Origin: Azospirillum sp. 412522
Lineage (GTDB): Bacteria > Pseudomonadota > Alphaproteobacteria > Azospirillales > Azospirillaceae
Assembly (NCBI RefSeq): GCF_019805165.1
Contig: NZ_RWIJ01000029.1
Coordinates: 17,858 to 81,857, forward strand
DNA: 64,000 bases
Reading direction: 5' to 3'
In this document: in pieces, positions 8,472 through 17,294 of the stretch
Layout: the number at the start of each line of letters is the position of its first letter
How positions within the stretch are numbered: the first letter of the stretch is position 1
Translations under genes and position numbers: made by a program
The notes under the pieces: generated by a model
The model's input: only the letters and a program-made list of their open reading frames with translations
The model's database searches: none
Told to the model about the DNA's origin: nothing

Positions 8472-9826
8472 GGTGCGCTCTTCGCCGGCAGCGTGCCCAG
8501 GTTGCGCGGCGGAGCGCCCATGCCGCCGGTGCCGCCCGCGTCCATCGGCGCCGACGGTGCCAGCGATGCCGGCGAGGCCATCGGCGTGGCGGCGGACGGG
8601 ACGGCTCCGGCCGACCCGGCACCCGAGCCGCGCGGCAGCAGCGTCAGCTGCCAATCGGCGGACTGCACCGGCAACGGCGCGCCCGGATATCCGGCGACCG
8701 CAGGGGAGGCGTGCGCGAATCCCAGATCCTGGCGGGCGAGCGCCTGGGCCAGCTGCTCGGGAGCGCCGCGATAGGTCAGAGTGATCAAAGCCTCGCTGCG
8801 GCTGATCGACATCAGGGTGCTGCGGCTCACCGCGTTGACGGCGGACAACCGCTTGCGCGTCTCCACCCAATCGTTCACCGCGGTCAGCGGCACGCGGACC
8901 AGCGTGTTCTGCTCCGGCCCGGTGGCGGCGGTGTGCTCGCGCTTCCAGGAATCGTCCAGCTGGGTGCCGACCGCCGCGACGGCGCGGTTCAGCAGTTCGT
9001 CGGCGGTGCCGCCGCCCTTCACCTGCACCATCTGGTTCTCGCGGGTGCCGTCCAGGCCGTAGCGGGTGACGTCGACCGCCAGTCCGCGCGCTGGATCCGG
9101 GCCATTCGCCGGCAAGTCGGTGCGGGCGACCACCACGCCGCCGGCCTTGTAGGCCTGGGCGATGCGGGCGAGCGCTTCGGAGTTGCCAGCGACCGCGTCC
9201 TCGCCGCTGATCGCCTGGGCGTCGGACAGCTCGCCGTCCGGCACCACCAGCGGCACCAGCGACGCGGCGGACTGCCGGGCCTCCCACGCCGCGCGCCAGG
9301 GGGTACGGTCCTGCCACAGGATGGTGCGCCCATCGGTCTGCGTCACCGGCAGGATGACGAAGGGGCGTGACGGCGGCTCGACATATTGGGTGGCACCGCC
9401 GCTCTGGCCGAGCGCGTCGCGCACCGCGTTGGGCCGGAAGCGCACGGTGATGGCGCCGACATAGCGGCTGGCCGACACCTTCTCCTCGTCGATCTCGAAG
9501 CCCTGGACCAGTTTGGCGATCTCGTTGTCCGACAGGCGCGGCGGGTTGCCGCCACCGGGGACGAGCCGACGGTAAAGCTCCGCCCAGGCCTTGGCCTGCG
9601 CCTCGCGGATCGCCTGATCGCGCACGGTGGTCGGGTTGCTGCCGTTGATGTCGACCCGGACACCGGACACCGCAAAGGGGTCCGCGGCGGATGGCATGGC
9701 GGCGGAGGAGGCAGCCGGCGGCGGGGAACCGGTCTGCGCCCCGGCCGGCCCGGTCATGGTCAGGACCAGAGCGGTGGACATGGCAGCAAGACCGGCGAGG
9801 AGCGGCGCGCGGCGGCGGTGGAGCAT
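8468..9826 (-). CDS. DUF2066 exported protein
   Basis: A protein of 452 residues. The ATG at 9826 has GGAAGG 8 nt upstream and begins a signal peptide (MLHRRRAPLLAGLAAMSTALVLTMTG, cleavage probably after AGA). The mature part starts with DPFAVSGVRVDINGSNPTTVRDQAI, the DUF2066 opening, followed by QAKAWAELYRRLVP and a long alpha/beta region to about residue 400. The C-terminus is Ala/Pro/Ser-rich and probably disordered. It is the first gene of a tightly coupled operon with pgsA-like, perM and hdaA and is divergent from purM. Function is unknown. The periplasmic location is inferred from the signal peptide. Confidence 0.85.
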   Translation of the reverse strand: MLHRRRAPLLAGLAAMSTALVLTMTGPAGAQTGSPPPAASSAAMPSAADPFAVSGVRVDINGSNPTTVRDQAIREAQAKAWAELYRRLVPGGGNPPRLSDNEIAKLVQGFEIDEEKVSASRYVGAITVRFRPNAVRDALGQSGGATQYVEPPSRPFVILPVTQTDGRTILWQDRTPWRAAWEARQSAASLVPLVVPDGELSDAQAISGEDAVAGNSEALARIAQAYKAGGVVVARTDLPANGPDPARGLAVDVTRYGLDGTRENQMVQVKGGGTADELLNRAVAAVGTQLDDSWKREHTAATGPEQNTLVRVPLTAVNDWVETRKRLSAVNAVSRSTLMSISRSEALITLTYRGAPEQLAQALARQDLGFAHASPAVAGYPGAPLPVQSADWQLTLLPRGSGAGSAGAVPSAATPMASPASLAPSAPMDAGGTGGMGAPPRNLGTLPAKSAP

Positions 9827-9923
9827 TGCAAAGCCTTCCGATTCGAGTATGTTCGGCCCGAGCCCAAGGCCCGGTATATAGCTCAGCCCAAGCGAGGATA
9901 CCATCAGCACCCAGTCCTATAAC

Positions 9924-10985
9924 ATGTCCGACGCCTACAAGCAGGCCGGTGTGGACATCGATGCGGGCAACGCGCTTGTCGAAGCGATCAAGCCCCTTGC
10001 CCGCTCCACCGCGCGTTCAGGTTCCGACGCGGGCCTGGGCGGTTTCGGCGCGCTGTTCGATCTGCGCGCCGCCGGCTACCAGGATCCGCTTCTGGTCGCG
10101 ACGACCGACGGCGTCGGCACCAAGCTGAAGGTGGCGATTCTCGCCAACCGTCACGACACGGTCGGCATCGACCTCGTCGCCATGTGCGTCAACGATCTGG
10201 TGGTCCAGGGCGCCGAGCCGCTGCTGTTCCTGGATTACTACGCCACCGGCAAGCTCGACGTCGCCGCCGGCCGGGATATCGTCGCCGGAATCGCCGAAGG
10301 GTGCCGTCAGGCCGGCTGCGCGCTGGTCGGCGGCGAGACCGCCGAGATGCCGGGCATGTATTCCGAAGGCGATTACGACCTCGCAGGCTTCTCCGTCGGT
10401 GCGGTGGAACGCCAGCATGCCCTGACCGGTTCCGCTGTCCAAGCCGGCGACGTGGTCCTCGGCCTCGCGTCGACCGGGGTGCATTCCAACGGCTACTCGC
10501 TGGTGCGCAAGCTGGTCGAGAAATCGGGCCTCGGCTACGACTCCGCCTGCCCGTGGGACGCGTCGAAGACACTGGGCGAAGCTCTGCTGACCCCGACCCG
10601 CATCTATGTGAAGAGCACGCTGAAGGCGGTGCGCGCCGGCACGGTCCGTGCCATGGCACACATCACCGGCGGCGGCCTGATCGAAAACATTCCGCGCGTC
10701 CTGCCGGACGGGCTGGGTGTCGTTCTCGATGCCTCGGCTTGGACCCTGCCCCCCGTCTTCTCCTGGCTGATGAAGACCGGCGGCATCGCTCCGTACGAGA
10801 TGGCGCGAACCTTCAACGTCGGCCTCGGCATGGTCGTCGTGGTTCCGGCCGACAAGGCCGCCGAGGCCATCGACATCCTGCGCGAGGGCGGCGAGACGGT
10901 CTTCACCGTCGGCACCGTCACCGCTCTGAAGGACGGCGACGCCCGCGTGACCGTCACTGGCATGGACGCGGCCTGGACCGCGTAA
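9924..10985 (+). CDS. purM: Phosphoribosylformylglycinamidine cyclo-ligase
   Basis: A protein of 353 residues, normal for PurM. It converts FGAM to AIR with ATP in de novo purine synthesis. Conserved segments are visible: DAGLGGFGALF, VATTDGVGTKL, DLVAMCVNDLVVQGAEPLLFLDYYATGKL, GGETAEMPGMY, LASTGVHSNGYSLVR, and the glycine-rich AHITGGGLIENIPRVLP. It starts at ATG 9924 and is followed 22 nt later by purN in the same direction. The 97-nt interval to the divergent DUF2066 gene must contain both promoters. Confidence 0.97.
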   Translation: MSDAYKQAGVDIDAGNALVEAIKPLARSTARSGSDAGLGGFGALFDLRAAGYQDPLLVATTDGVGTKLKVAILANRHDTVGIDLVAMCVNDLVVQGAEPLLFLDYYATGKLDVAAGRDIVAGIAEGCRQAGCALVGGETAEMPGMYSEGDYDLAGFSVGAVERQHALTGSAVQAGDVVLGLASTGVHSNGYSLVRKLVEKSGLGYDSACPWDASKTLGEALLTPTRIYVKSTLKAVRAGTVRAMAHITGGGLIENIPRVLPDGLGVVLDASAWTLPPVFSWLMKTGGIAPYEMARTFNVGLGMVVVVPADKAAEAIDILREGGETVFTVGTVTALKDGDARVTVTGMDAAWTA

Positions 10986-11007
10986 AGGACGCCTCAAGGA
11001 TTTGTTG

Positions 11008-11661
11008 ATGAGCAAGTTGAAGCTCGGCGTCCTGATCTCGGGGCGCGGCAGCAATCTGCAGGCGTTGATCGACGCCTGCGCCGCGCCGGATTTCCCGGCC
11101 GAGATCGCGCTGGTGCTGTCCAACAAGGCCGATGCCTTCGGTCTTGAGCGTGCGTCCGGGGCCGGGATCGCCACCGCGGTGGTCAACCACCGCGACTTTC
11201 CCGGCGACAAGCCGGCCTTCGAGGCGGCGATGGATGCTGCCCTGCGCGAGACCGGTGTCGAGCTTGTCTGTCTTGCCGGATTCATGCGCCTGCTGTCGCC
11301 CTGGTTCGTCGGACAATGGCACAACGCGCTCATCAACATCCACCCGTCCCTGCTGCCCTCGTTCAAGGGCCTGGACACCCATGAGCGGGCGCTGGCGGCC
11401 GGCGTCCGTTTCCATGGCTGCACGGTTCATTACGTGCGTCCGGAAATGGACGAGGGTCCGATCATCGCCCAGGCCGCGGTTCCGGTCCTGCCGAGCGACG
11501 ATGCCCACAGCCTGGCCGACCGCGTCCTTGAGTCGGAACACAAGCTCTATCCGCATGCCGTCCGGCTGATCGCCGAGGGCCGAGCCCGAGTCGATGGCGA
11601 TCTGGTGCGGATCGACGGTCCGGTTCAGGACCTTGCAGCCTCGGTGAACCCGCCGCTCTAG
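11008..11661 (+). CDS. purN: Phosphoribosylglycinamide formyltransferase
   Basis: A protein of 217 residues. ATG 11008 has AAGGA 7 nt upstream; a TTG at 11002 is not needed. It transfers formyl from 10-formyl-tetrahydrofolate to GAR in purine synthesis. Diagnostic segments are GVLISGRGSNLQALID at the N-terminus, LAGFMRLLS, the catalytic NIHPSLLPSFKG with Asn and His, HGCTVHYVRPEMDEGPII with the catalytic Asp, and the ESEHKLYPHAVRLI end. It forms a two-gene operon with purM. Confidence 0.97.
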   Translation: MSKLKLGVLISGRGSNLQALIDACAAPDFPAEIALVLSNKADAFGLERASGAGIATAVVNHRDFPGDKPAFEAAMDAALRETGVELVCLAGFMRLLSPWFVGQWHNALINIHPSLLPSFKGLDTHERALAAGVRFHGCTVHYVRPEMDEGPIIAQAAVPVLPSDDAHSLADRVLESEHKLYPHAVRLIAEGRARVDGDLVRIDGPVQDLAASVNPPL

Positions 11662-11785
11662 GGCCGCGCACCTTCCGATCAACACCCTTCCGGCATGGTT
11701 GACGGTTCCACTCGGAATCTGTTGCGTTTCTGCGCGTCCGCGTCAAAATTCGCGGGCAGAAGAAACTGTTGGAGGGTTGATCGAT

Positions 11786-11929
11786 ATGGCGGCCGTGAGT
11801 CCGAACCCGGTCAGTGCGGAGACCGTCCGCTCACATCAGGCGACCTGGATCGCCTTCACCAAATTCATGAAGCTCAGCATCGCCGGGGTCGTCGCAGTGC
11901 TCGTGCTGCTGGCGATCTTCACGCTGTAG
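11786..11929 (+). CDS. aa3-type cytochrome c oxidase subunit IV (miniprotein)
   Basis: A protein of 47 residues from ATG 11786 with GGAGGGTT ahead of the start. A polar N-terminus (ETVRSHQATWIAFTKFMKLS) leads into one transmembrane helix (IAGVVAVLVLLAIFTL). The size, the TWxxFtkfmK motif before the helix and the helix position match the bacterial subunit IV family found with alphaproteobacterial aa3 oxidases, where it is a peripheral membrane subunit. It stands alone here between purN and valS, apart from the main oxidase genes, as in many relatives. Strong terminator hairpin follows. Confidence 0.85.
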   Translation: MAAVSPNPVSAETVRSHQATWIAFTKFMKLSIAGVVAVLVLLAIFTL

Positions 11930-11937
11930 CGGACGGA

Positions 11938-11971
11938 TGGGGAGGGGGCACGTAACGAAGCCCCCCTCCCC
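11938..11971. terminator. Bidirectional terminator between subunit IV gene and valS
   Basis: GGGGAGGGGG and CCCCCCTCCCC form a long GC stem with a loop of about 12 nt (cacgtaacgaag). It is 8 nt from the stop of the rightward miniprotein gene and 7 nt from the stop of the leftward valS. Confidence 0.75.
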
Positions 11972-11977
11972 TACACA

Positions 11978-14626
11978 TCACCCCGCCAGCATCTCCAGCG
12001 CCTTCTGCAGCTTGTCGCGGGCCTGGTCGGCAGCCTCGCGACGGTCGCGCTGCTCCTCGATCACCTCTTCCGGAGCCTTGGCGACGAACTGCTCGTTCGA
12101 CAGCTTGGCGTCGATCTTCTTGATCTCGCCCGCCAGCTTGTCGATCTCCTTGGACAGGCGCGCCTTCTCCTTGTCGAGATCCACGATGCCTTCCAGCGGC
12201 AGCACCAGCGTGGTCTCGTCCAACACCGCCTGAACACTGCTCTTGGGAACCTCGCCCTGAAGCGGCTCGACACTCGCCAAGCGGGCCATGCGCAGGATCA
12301 GGTCGCGGTGGGTCTCCAGCCGCTTCAGGGTGACCGCGTTCGGGTCCTTCAGCTTCAGCTCGATCTGCGCCGCCGGCGGGACGTTCATCTCCGACCGCAT
12401 CGAGCGGACCGAGGTGATCAGCCGCACCACCCAATCCATCTCGTCGCGCGAAGCAGGATCGACAATGTCGGCGGCGAACTCCGGCCACTCGGCCGAGATC
12501 AGGCGGTTGCCGCGGACCGGCGAAAGCTGTTCCCAAAGCTCTTCGGTGATGAAGGGCATCAGCGGGTGCAGAATATGCAGGATCTGGTCGAGCACCCAGG
12601 CGGTTGTCGCCCGCGTCTCCACCTTCGCCGCCTCGTCCGTGCCGGCAAGGATAGGCTTGGTGAACTCCATGTACCAGTCGCAGAAGGTGCCCCAGGTGAA
12701 CTGGTAGGCGGCGCCGGCGGCCTCGTTGAACTTATAGGTGTCGACCGACTCGGCGACCTTCCTCGCCGCATCGGCCAGCGCCCCGACGATCCATCGGTTG
12801 ACCGTCTGGGTCAGGCCGACCGGCTTGTAGCCGGCGACCGGCTCGCAGCCGTTCATCTGGCAATAGCGGGCGGCGTTCCACAGTTTGGTGGCGAAGTTGC
12901 GATAGCCCTCGACCCGGTTCACCGCCAGCTTGATGTCGCGGCCCTGCGCCGCCATCGCCGACAGGGTGAAGCGCAGCGCATCGGTGCCGTACTGGTCGAT
13001 GATCTCAAGCGGATCGATGACGTTGCCCTTCGACTTCGACATCTTCTGGCCCTTCTCGTCGCGGACAAGGGCGTGGATGTAGACGGTGCGGAAGGGCACG
13101 TCCTTCATGAAGTGCAGGCCCATCATCATCATCCGGGCAACCCAGAAGAAGATGATGTCAAAGCCGGTCACCAGCACATCGGTCGGGTAATAGCGGTCCA
13201 GTTCCGGCGTCTGGTCAGGCCAGCCGAGCGTCGAGAAAGGCCACAGCGCCGACGAGAACCACGTGTCGAGCACATCGGCATCGCGCGTCAGCTCGACATC
13301 TCTGCCGTAATGCACCTTCGCGGCGGCGCGCGCCTCGTCCTCGGTCTCCTCGACGAAGAAGGTGCCGTCCGGGCCGTACCAAGCGGGAATCTGATGGCCC
13401 CACCAGATCTGGCGGCTGATGCACCAGGGCTGGATGTTGCGCATCCACTCGAAATAGGTGTTCTCCCACTGCTTGGGCACGAATACCGTCTTGCCGGTCT
13501 CCACCGCCTCGATGGCCGGCTTGGCCAGAGTCGCGGCGTCGACATACCACTGGTCGGTCAACCACGGCTCGATGGCGACGCCGGAGCGGTCGCCGTGCGG
13601 GACCATGTGGGTGTGCGGCTCGATCTTCTCCAGAAGCTCCAGCGCTTCCAGCTCGGCGACGATCTTCTTGCGCGCCTCGTAGCGATCCAGCCCGCGATAG
13701 GCCTCGGGAACATTGTCGTTCAGCCGGGCGTCGCGATCCATGATGTTGATCTGCTCGAGCCCACAGCGCCTGCCAACCTCGAAGTCGTTGAAGTCGTGGG
13801 CTGGCGTGATCTTCACGGCACCCGAACCGGTCTCCGGATCGGCATATTCGTCGCCGACGATCGGGATCAGCCGGCCGACCAGCGGCAGGCGGACCATCTT
13901 GCCGATCAGATCCTTGTACCGCTCATCCTCCGGATGGACCGCGACGCCGGTGTCGCCCAGCATGGTCTCCGGCCGGGTGGTGGCGACCACGATGAAGCGC
14001 CCCTCCTCCCCGTCGATCGGATAGCGGAAGTGCCAGAGGTTGCCCTTGACCTCCTTCTGCTCGACCTCAAGGTCGGAGATGGCGGTGTGCAGCTTCGGAT
14101 CCCAGTTGACCAGCCGCTTGTCCTTGTAGATCAGGCCCTGGCGGTGCAGTTCCACGAACACCTTCCGGACGGCGCGGCTCAGCCCCTCGTCCATGGTGAA
14201 GCGTTCGCGCGGCCAGTCGGGCGAGGCGCCCAGCCGGCGCAGCTGGCGGGTGATCGTGCCGCCCGATTCGGCCTTCCATTCCCACACCTTGTCGATGAAG
14301 GCGTCGCGGCCGAAATCGTGGCGGGTCTTGCCGTCCTTCGCCAGGTTGCGCTCCACCACCATCTGGGTGGCGATGCCGGCATGGTCGGTGCCGGGCTGCC
14401 ACAGGGCATCGCGGCCGCGCATGCGGTTGTAGCGGGTCAGCACGTCCTGGATGGTGAAGGTCAGCGCATGGCCCATGTGCAGGCTGCCGGTGACGTTCGG
14501 CGGCGGCATCATGATGGTGTAGGGCTTGCCGTTCCCCTGCGGCTGGGCGCCGAAGGCGCCCGACTCCTCCCACAGGCGGTAGTGCTTCTCCTCGACCTCG
14601 GCGGGCCGGTACGTCTTTTCCAACAT
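11978..14626 (-). CDS. valS: Valyl-tRNA synthetase
   Basis: A protein of 882 residues, normal for ValS, starting at ATG 14626 (a GTG at 14632 is possible). The class I signatures are present: PPPNVTGSLHMGHAL (HIGH motif as HMGH) and QKMSKSKGNVIDP (KMSKS). The editing domain CP1 contains TTRPETMLGDTGVAVHP. The anticodon-binding domain (SVDTYKFNEAAGAAYQFTWGTFCDWYMEFTK) and a C-terminal coiled-coil arm (DLDKEKARLSKEIDKLAGEIKKIDAKL) complete the architecture. It charges tRNA-Val in the cytoplasm. No T-box or other leader was recognised upstream. It follows popZ in the same direction with a 53-nt gap. Confidence 0.97.
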   Translation of the reverse strand: MLEKTYRPAEVEEKHYRLWEESGAFGAQPQGNGKPYTIMMPPPNVTGSLHMGHALTFTIQDVLTRYNRMRGRDALWQPGTDHAGIATQMVVERNLAKDGKTRHDFGRDAFIDKVWEWKAESGGTITRQLRRLGASPDWPRERFTMDEGLSRAVRKVFVELHRQGLIYKDKRLVNWDPKLHTAISDLEVEQKEVKGNLWHFRYPIDGEEGRFIVVATTRPETMLGDTGVAVHPEDERYKDLIGKMVRLPLVGRLIPIVGDEYADPETGSGAVKITPAHDFNDFEVGRRCGLEQINIMDRDARLNDNVPEAYRGLDRYEARKKIVAELEALELLEKIEPHTHMVPHGDRSGVAIEPWLTDQWYVDAATLAKPAIEAVETGKTVFVPKQWENTYFEWMRNIQPWCISRQIWWGHQIPAWYGPDGTFFVEETEDEARAAAKVHYGRDVELTRDADVLDTWFSSALWPFSTLGWPDQTPELDRYYPTDVLVTGFDIIFFWVARMMMMGLHFMKDVPFRTVYIHALVRDEKGQKMSKSKGNVIDPLEIIDQYGTDALRFTLSAMAAQGRDIKLAVNRVEGYRNFATKLWNAARYCQMNGCEPVAGYKPVGLTQTVNRWIVGALADAARKVAESVDTYKFNEAAGAAYQFTWGTFCDWYMEFTKPILAGTDEAAKVETRATTAWVLDQILHILHPLMPFITEELWEQLSPVRGNRLISAEWPEFAADIVDPASRDEMDWVVRLITSVRSMRSEMNVPPAAQIELKLKDPNAVTLKRLETHRDLILRMARLASVEPLQGEVPKSSVQAVLDETTLVLPLEGIVDLDKEKARLSKEIDKLAGEIKKIDAKLSNEQFVAKAPEEVIEEQRDRREAADQARDKLQKALEMLAG

Positions 14627-14679
14627 CACCACGAACTTTCGCTAGAAACGTCTCAACCGGGACTCAAAGATAGGCAGGA

Positions 14680-15363
14680 TCAGAACTTCTGCGACCGCCG
14701 GATCATCCGGTCGATCTCCTGCTGTACGAGCCGTTCGACCACCGTCGGCAGATTCTCGTCCAACCATTCCTTCAACAGCGGCTTCAGCAGTTCCCGCACG
14801 ACCTCCTCCACAGTACGGATGCCGATCGGCATCGGACCGATGGACAGGTCGTCGCCAAGCTCGCGCGCCAGATGGGTCAGGTGGTGCGAGGCATCCTCCG
14901 CCGTCCGGCGGGAGATCAGCCCATCGTCCGGATCGACCGCACGGCGACGCGGACGCGGCGGGGGCGGCGGTTCATCATCCTCGAAATCGTCGAAGGCCGG
15001 CATCGGCCGCCTGGCGGCGGGACGCGGCGGCGGCATCGGTTCGGGGTCCGGCTCCTGCCAGCGCGGCGTCGGCGGGGGCGACGGCTCCGGAAACGCCGGT
15101 TCCTCCGGCCATGGATCGGGATCCGGCTGACCGAAGTCGGGTGCCGGCTCATCCTCCACCATCTGGGTCAATTCCAGGACGTCGTCATCCTCGTCCACCG
15201 GCGGGGGTGGCGGGGGCGGCGGCGGAGGAGGGGGAGGTGGCGGAGGAGGCGGCGAAGGCGCCTGGGCTTCCGACTTGGCCGGCTCGCCGTCCTCGGAAAT
15301 GATTCGCCTGATGGAGGCGAGGATTTCCTCCATCGAAGGTTCTTGCTGGCCCTTATCGCTCAT
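14680..15363 (-). CDS. popZ: PopZ-family polar organizing protein (DUF2497)
   Basis: A protein of 227 residues from ATG 15363. The N-terminal helix MEEILASIRRIISEDGE and the C-terminal helices (RTVEEVVRELLKPLLKEWLDENLPTVVERLVQQEIDRMIRR) match PopZ, which self-assembles at the cell pole and tethers chromosome centromeres through ParB. Between them lies an acidic, proline-rich intrinsically disordered linker with an uninterrupted run of 18 prolines, encoded at 15199-15252. The proline run will stall ribosomes without elongation factor P. The ribosome site is weak. Its place between tolC and valS is one I associate with Rhodospirillales. Confidence 0.88.
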   Translation of the reverse strand: MSDKGQQEPSMEEILASIRRIISEDGEPAKSEAQAPSPPPPPPPPPPPPPPPPPPVDEDDDVLELTQMVEDEPAPDFGQPDPDPWPEEPAFPEPSPPPTPRWQEPDPEPMPPPRPAARRPMPAFDDFEDDEPPPPPRPRRRAVDPDDGLISRRTAEDASHHLTHLARELGDDLSIGPMPIGIRTVEEVVRELLKPLLKEWLDENLPTVVERLVQQEIDRMIRRSQKF

Positions 15364-15432
15364 CGTGGCAACCCAAGACGTCAACCTGCCCCAAACCTAG
15401 GGCAGGGCCGGCAAAAAAGCCATAATACAAAA

Positions 15433-15454
15433 ACGGCCCGCTTCCGCGGGCCGT
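15433..15454 (-). terminator. Rho-independent terminator of the tolC operon
   Basis: ACGGCCCGC and GCGGGCCGT form a perfect 9-bp stem with a TTCC loop, followed on the minus strand by TTTTTGTATTATGG. It starts 5 nt after the tolC stop. Confidence 0.92.
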
Positions 15455-15459
15455 CTGGT

Positions 15460-16863
15460 TCATTCGGTCACCGAAGTTCCCAACCACTTGCCCCGCGTCT
15501 TGTCGTAATTCGCCTGCGGGTCGTATTTCTGGACCGGCAGGTTGAGCCGGTCGGCCGTCAACTGTCCGCTGGCCGCCAGAACATTGAAGGCCGCGACCAT
15601 TTCGTCGTGCTGGGCACGGACGAGGAAGACGCGGGCGTTCAGCAGTTCCTGTTCCTGGTTCAGCACGTCGAGCACGGTGCGGGATCCGACCTGGGCCTCC
15701 TGACGGACACCTTCCAGGGCGATCTGCGCCGCCTTGATCTGCGCCGTATAGGACTCGATGCTGGCGCGGGCGGTCTGCAGGGCCTGCCAGGCGCTGACCG
15801 CCGATTCGGTCACCTGACGGCGGGACTCCTCGATCTGCAGGCGGGCTTGGTTGGCCGTCTGCTTGGCCTCGCGGACCAGGGCCTCAGGCTGACCGGCCTG
15901 ATAGAGGGGGATGGTCACCTGGGCGGTGATCTGGGCGCTGTCGGACCGGTTCAGGTCAATGCCGGAGGAGCGGCCCGGATCGTAGGTGCGGCTGCCGGTG
16001 GCCGACAGGTTCACCGAAGGCAGGAGCCGACCATATTGCTGGTCGACCGCTTCGCGCTGGGCCGCCTCGGTATAGGAGGCCGACAGGACGTTCGGGTTGT
16101 TGGCGCGGGCCAGCTCGACCAGCTCGTCGAGGTTCTTCGGCAGGCGGAAGGCCGGCTTCGGCGCCTTCAGCTCACCCGGCGCGGCACCGACCAGACGCTC
16201 GTAGGTGGCGCGGGAGGCGCGCAGCGTGCCTTCGGCCGAAATCTTCGAGGCGATGGCCGCCGACAGGCGCGACTCGGACTGGCTGACGTCGGTACGGGTG
16301 TATTCACCGACGCGGAAGCGGTCGCGGGCGGCGTCCAATTGGCGGCGCAGCACCTGCTCGTTGTTGGTCTGCAACTGCAGGATGGCCTGGTTCTGGACGA
16401 TGTCCAGATAGGCTTGCGACGCGGCGAGCAGAACCGACTGTTCCGAGGCGATCAGAGTGGCGCGTTGCGCCTCGACGAGCCGTTCGGCCCGACGGACCGC
16501 CGGGGCGACGGTGGCGTCGTAGATCGGCTGGGTGGCGGTGACGCCCACGCTTTTGGCATTGGCTTCCGACCCCGTCGAACCGCCATCGAACTTGCTCTCG
16601 CCCATGGAGCGCGAGATGCCGGCCGTCACGCGGGCCGTCGGACGGTAGCCGGACAGGGCCTGAGGCACGCCTTCGTCGACGGCACGCAGGCGGGCGCGCT
16701 GGGCGCCGATCGTCGGGTTGTTGGCATAGGCCTGGGCGAGGGCCTGTTCCAGGGATTGCGCCTGGGCCGTACCACTGCCGGTCACTGCTGTGCCCATCGT
16801 GGCGGTCAGGGTCAGGGCCGTCGCCAGCAGCCAGCGGCGCGCAAAACGGCTTCGCACGGTCAT
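15460..16863 (-). CDS. tolC: TolC-family outer membrane efflux protein
   Basis: A protein of 467 residues. It starts at ATG 16863, 2 nt after the rhodanese stop, so the two are co-translated. A signal peptide (RRWLLATALTLTATMGTAVTG, cleavage after AQA) is followed by two repeats of the outer membrane efflux protein fold: SLEQALAQAYANNPTIGAQRARL starts the first, LDELVELARANNPNVLSASY the second. The TolC-type segments RFRVGEYTRTDVSQSESRL and EAQVGSRTVLDVLNQEQELLNA are present. TolC trimers form the outer-membrane channel for drug efflux and type I secretion. The RTX protein at 48.3 kb could be one client, but no type I ABC or adaptor gene is in the window. Confidence 0.93.
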   Translation of the reverse strand: MTVRSRFARRWLLATALTLTATMGTAVTGSGTAQAQSLEQALAQAYANNPTIGAQRARLRAVDEGVPQALSGYRPTARVTAGISRSMGESKFDGGSTGSEANAKSVGVTATQPIYDATVAPAVRRAERLVEAQRATLIASEQSVLLAASQAYLDIVQNQAILQLQTNNEQVLRRQLDAARDRFRVGEYTRTDVSQSESRLSAAIASKISAEGTLRASRATYERLVGAAPGELKAPKPAFRLPKNLDELVELARANNPNVLSASYTEAAQREAVDQQYGRLLPSVNLSATGSRTYDPGRSSGIDLNRSDSAQITAQVTIPLYQAGQPEALVREAKQTANQARLQIEESRRQVTESAVSAWQALQTARASIESYTAQIKAAQIALEGVRQEAQVGSRTVLDVLNQEQELLNARVFLVRAQHDEMVAAFNVLAASGQLTADRLNLPVQKYDPQANYDKTRGKWLGTSVTE

Positions 16864-16865
16864 GT

Positions 16866-17192
16866 TCAGTAGACCTTCATGTTCGGGTCGATTCGGCGCG
16901 CCCAGGCATCGACGCCGCCATCCAGGTTGATGGCGCGGTCGAAACCCTTGGAACGCAGCCACATGGTGACCTGCGCGCTGCGGCCGCCGTGATGACACAC
17001 GACGACGACATCGCGGTCCTTCGGCAGCTCGTCCACCCGACCGGGAAGCCCGTTCATCGGAATGTGCAGGCTGCCGTCGATGGCGCACAGCGCAAACTCC
17101 CACGGTTCGCGCACGTCGAGGACAACCGGGCCGTCGCCGGCCTTGCGGCGGCGGTCCAGTTCTTCCACCTCGATCTCAAACGGTGCGGCCAT
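16866..17192 (-). CDS. Rhodanese-like sulfurtransferase domain protein
   Basis: A single-domain protein of 108 residues. The rhodanese pattern is complete: VVLDVREPWEFALCAIDGSLHIPMN, then the active-site loop VCHHGGRSA with the catalytic cysteine, and GFDRAINLDGGVDAWARRIDP. It may carry persulfide sulfur in the cytoplasm; the physiological acceptor is unknown. It lies 102 nt downstream of pcm and 2 nt upstream of tolC on the same strand. The close coupling to tolC is seen in related alphaproteobacteria as far as I know. Confidence 0.9.
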   Translation of the reverse strand: MAAPFEIEVEELDRRRKAGDGPVVLDVREPWEFALCAIDGSLHIPMNGLPGRVDELPKDRDVVVVCHHGGRSAQVTMWLRSKGFDRAINLDGGVDAWARRIDPNMKVY

Positions 17193-17294
17193 GGGAGCTC
17201 ACTTTCGTGCAAGGGCGACGGCGACGGTAGCGCAGAACCACGCGGAGGTAAACTGCACGGTTCAGTTCAAGGCCTGTCCGACCGGCGATTCCGA

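Noticed and set aside
12308..15130. A 940-codon open frame opposite valS and popZ
   Set aside because: It mirrors the codon pattern of valS, has no domain and is composed of Arg/Gly/Pro/Ala typical of antisense frames in GC-rich DNA.
14872..16872. Long rightward frame opposite popZ and tolC
   Set aside because: Shadow of real leftward genes; no recognisable domain, and the opposite strand encodes complete known proteins.
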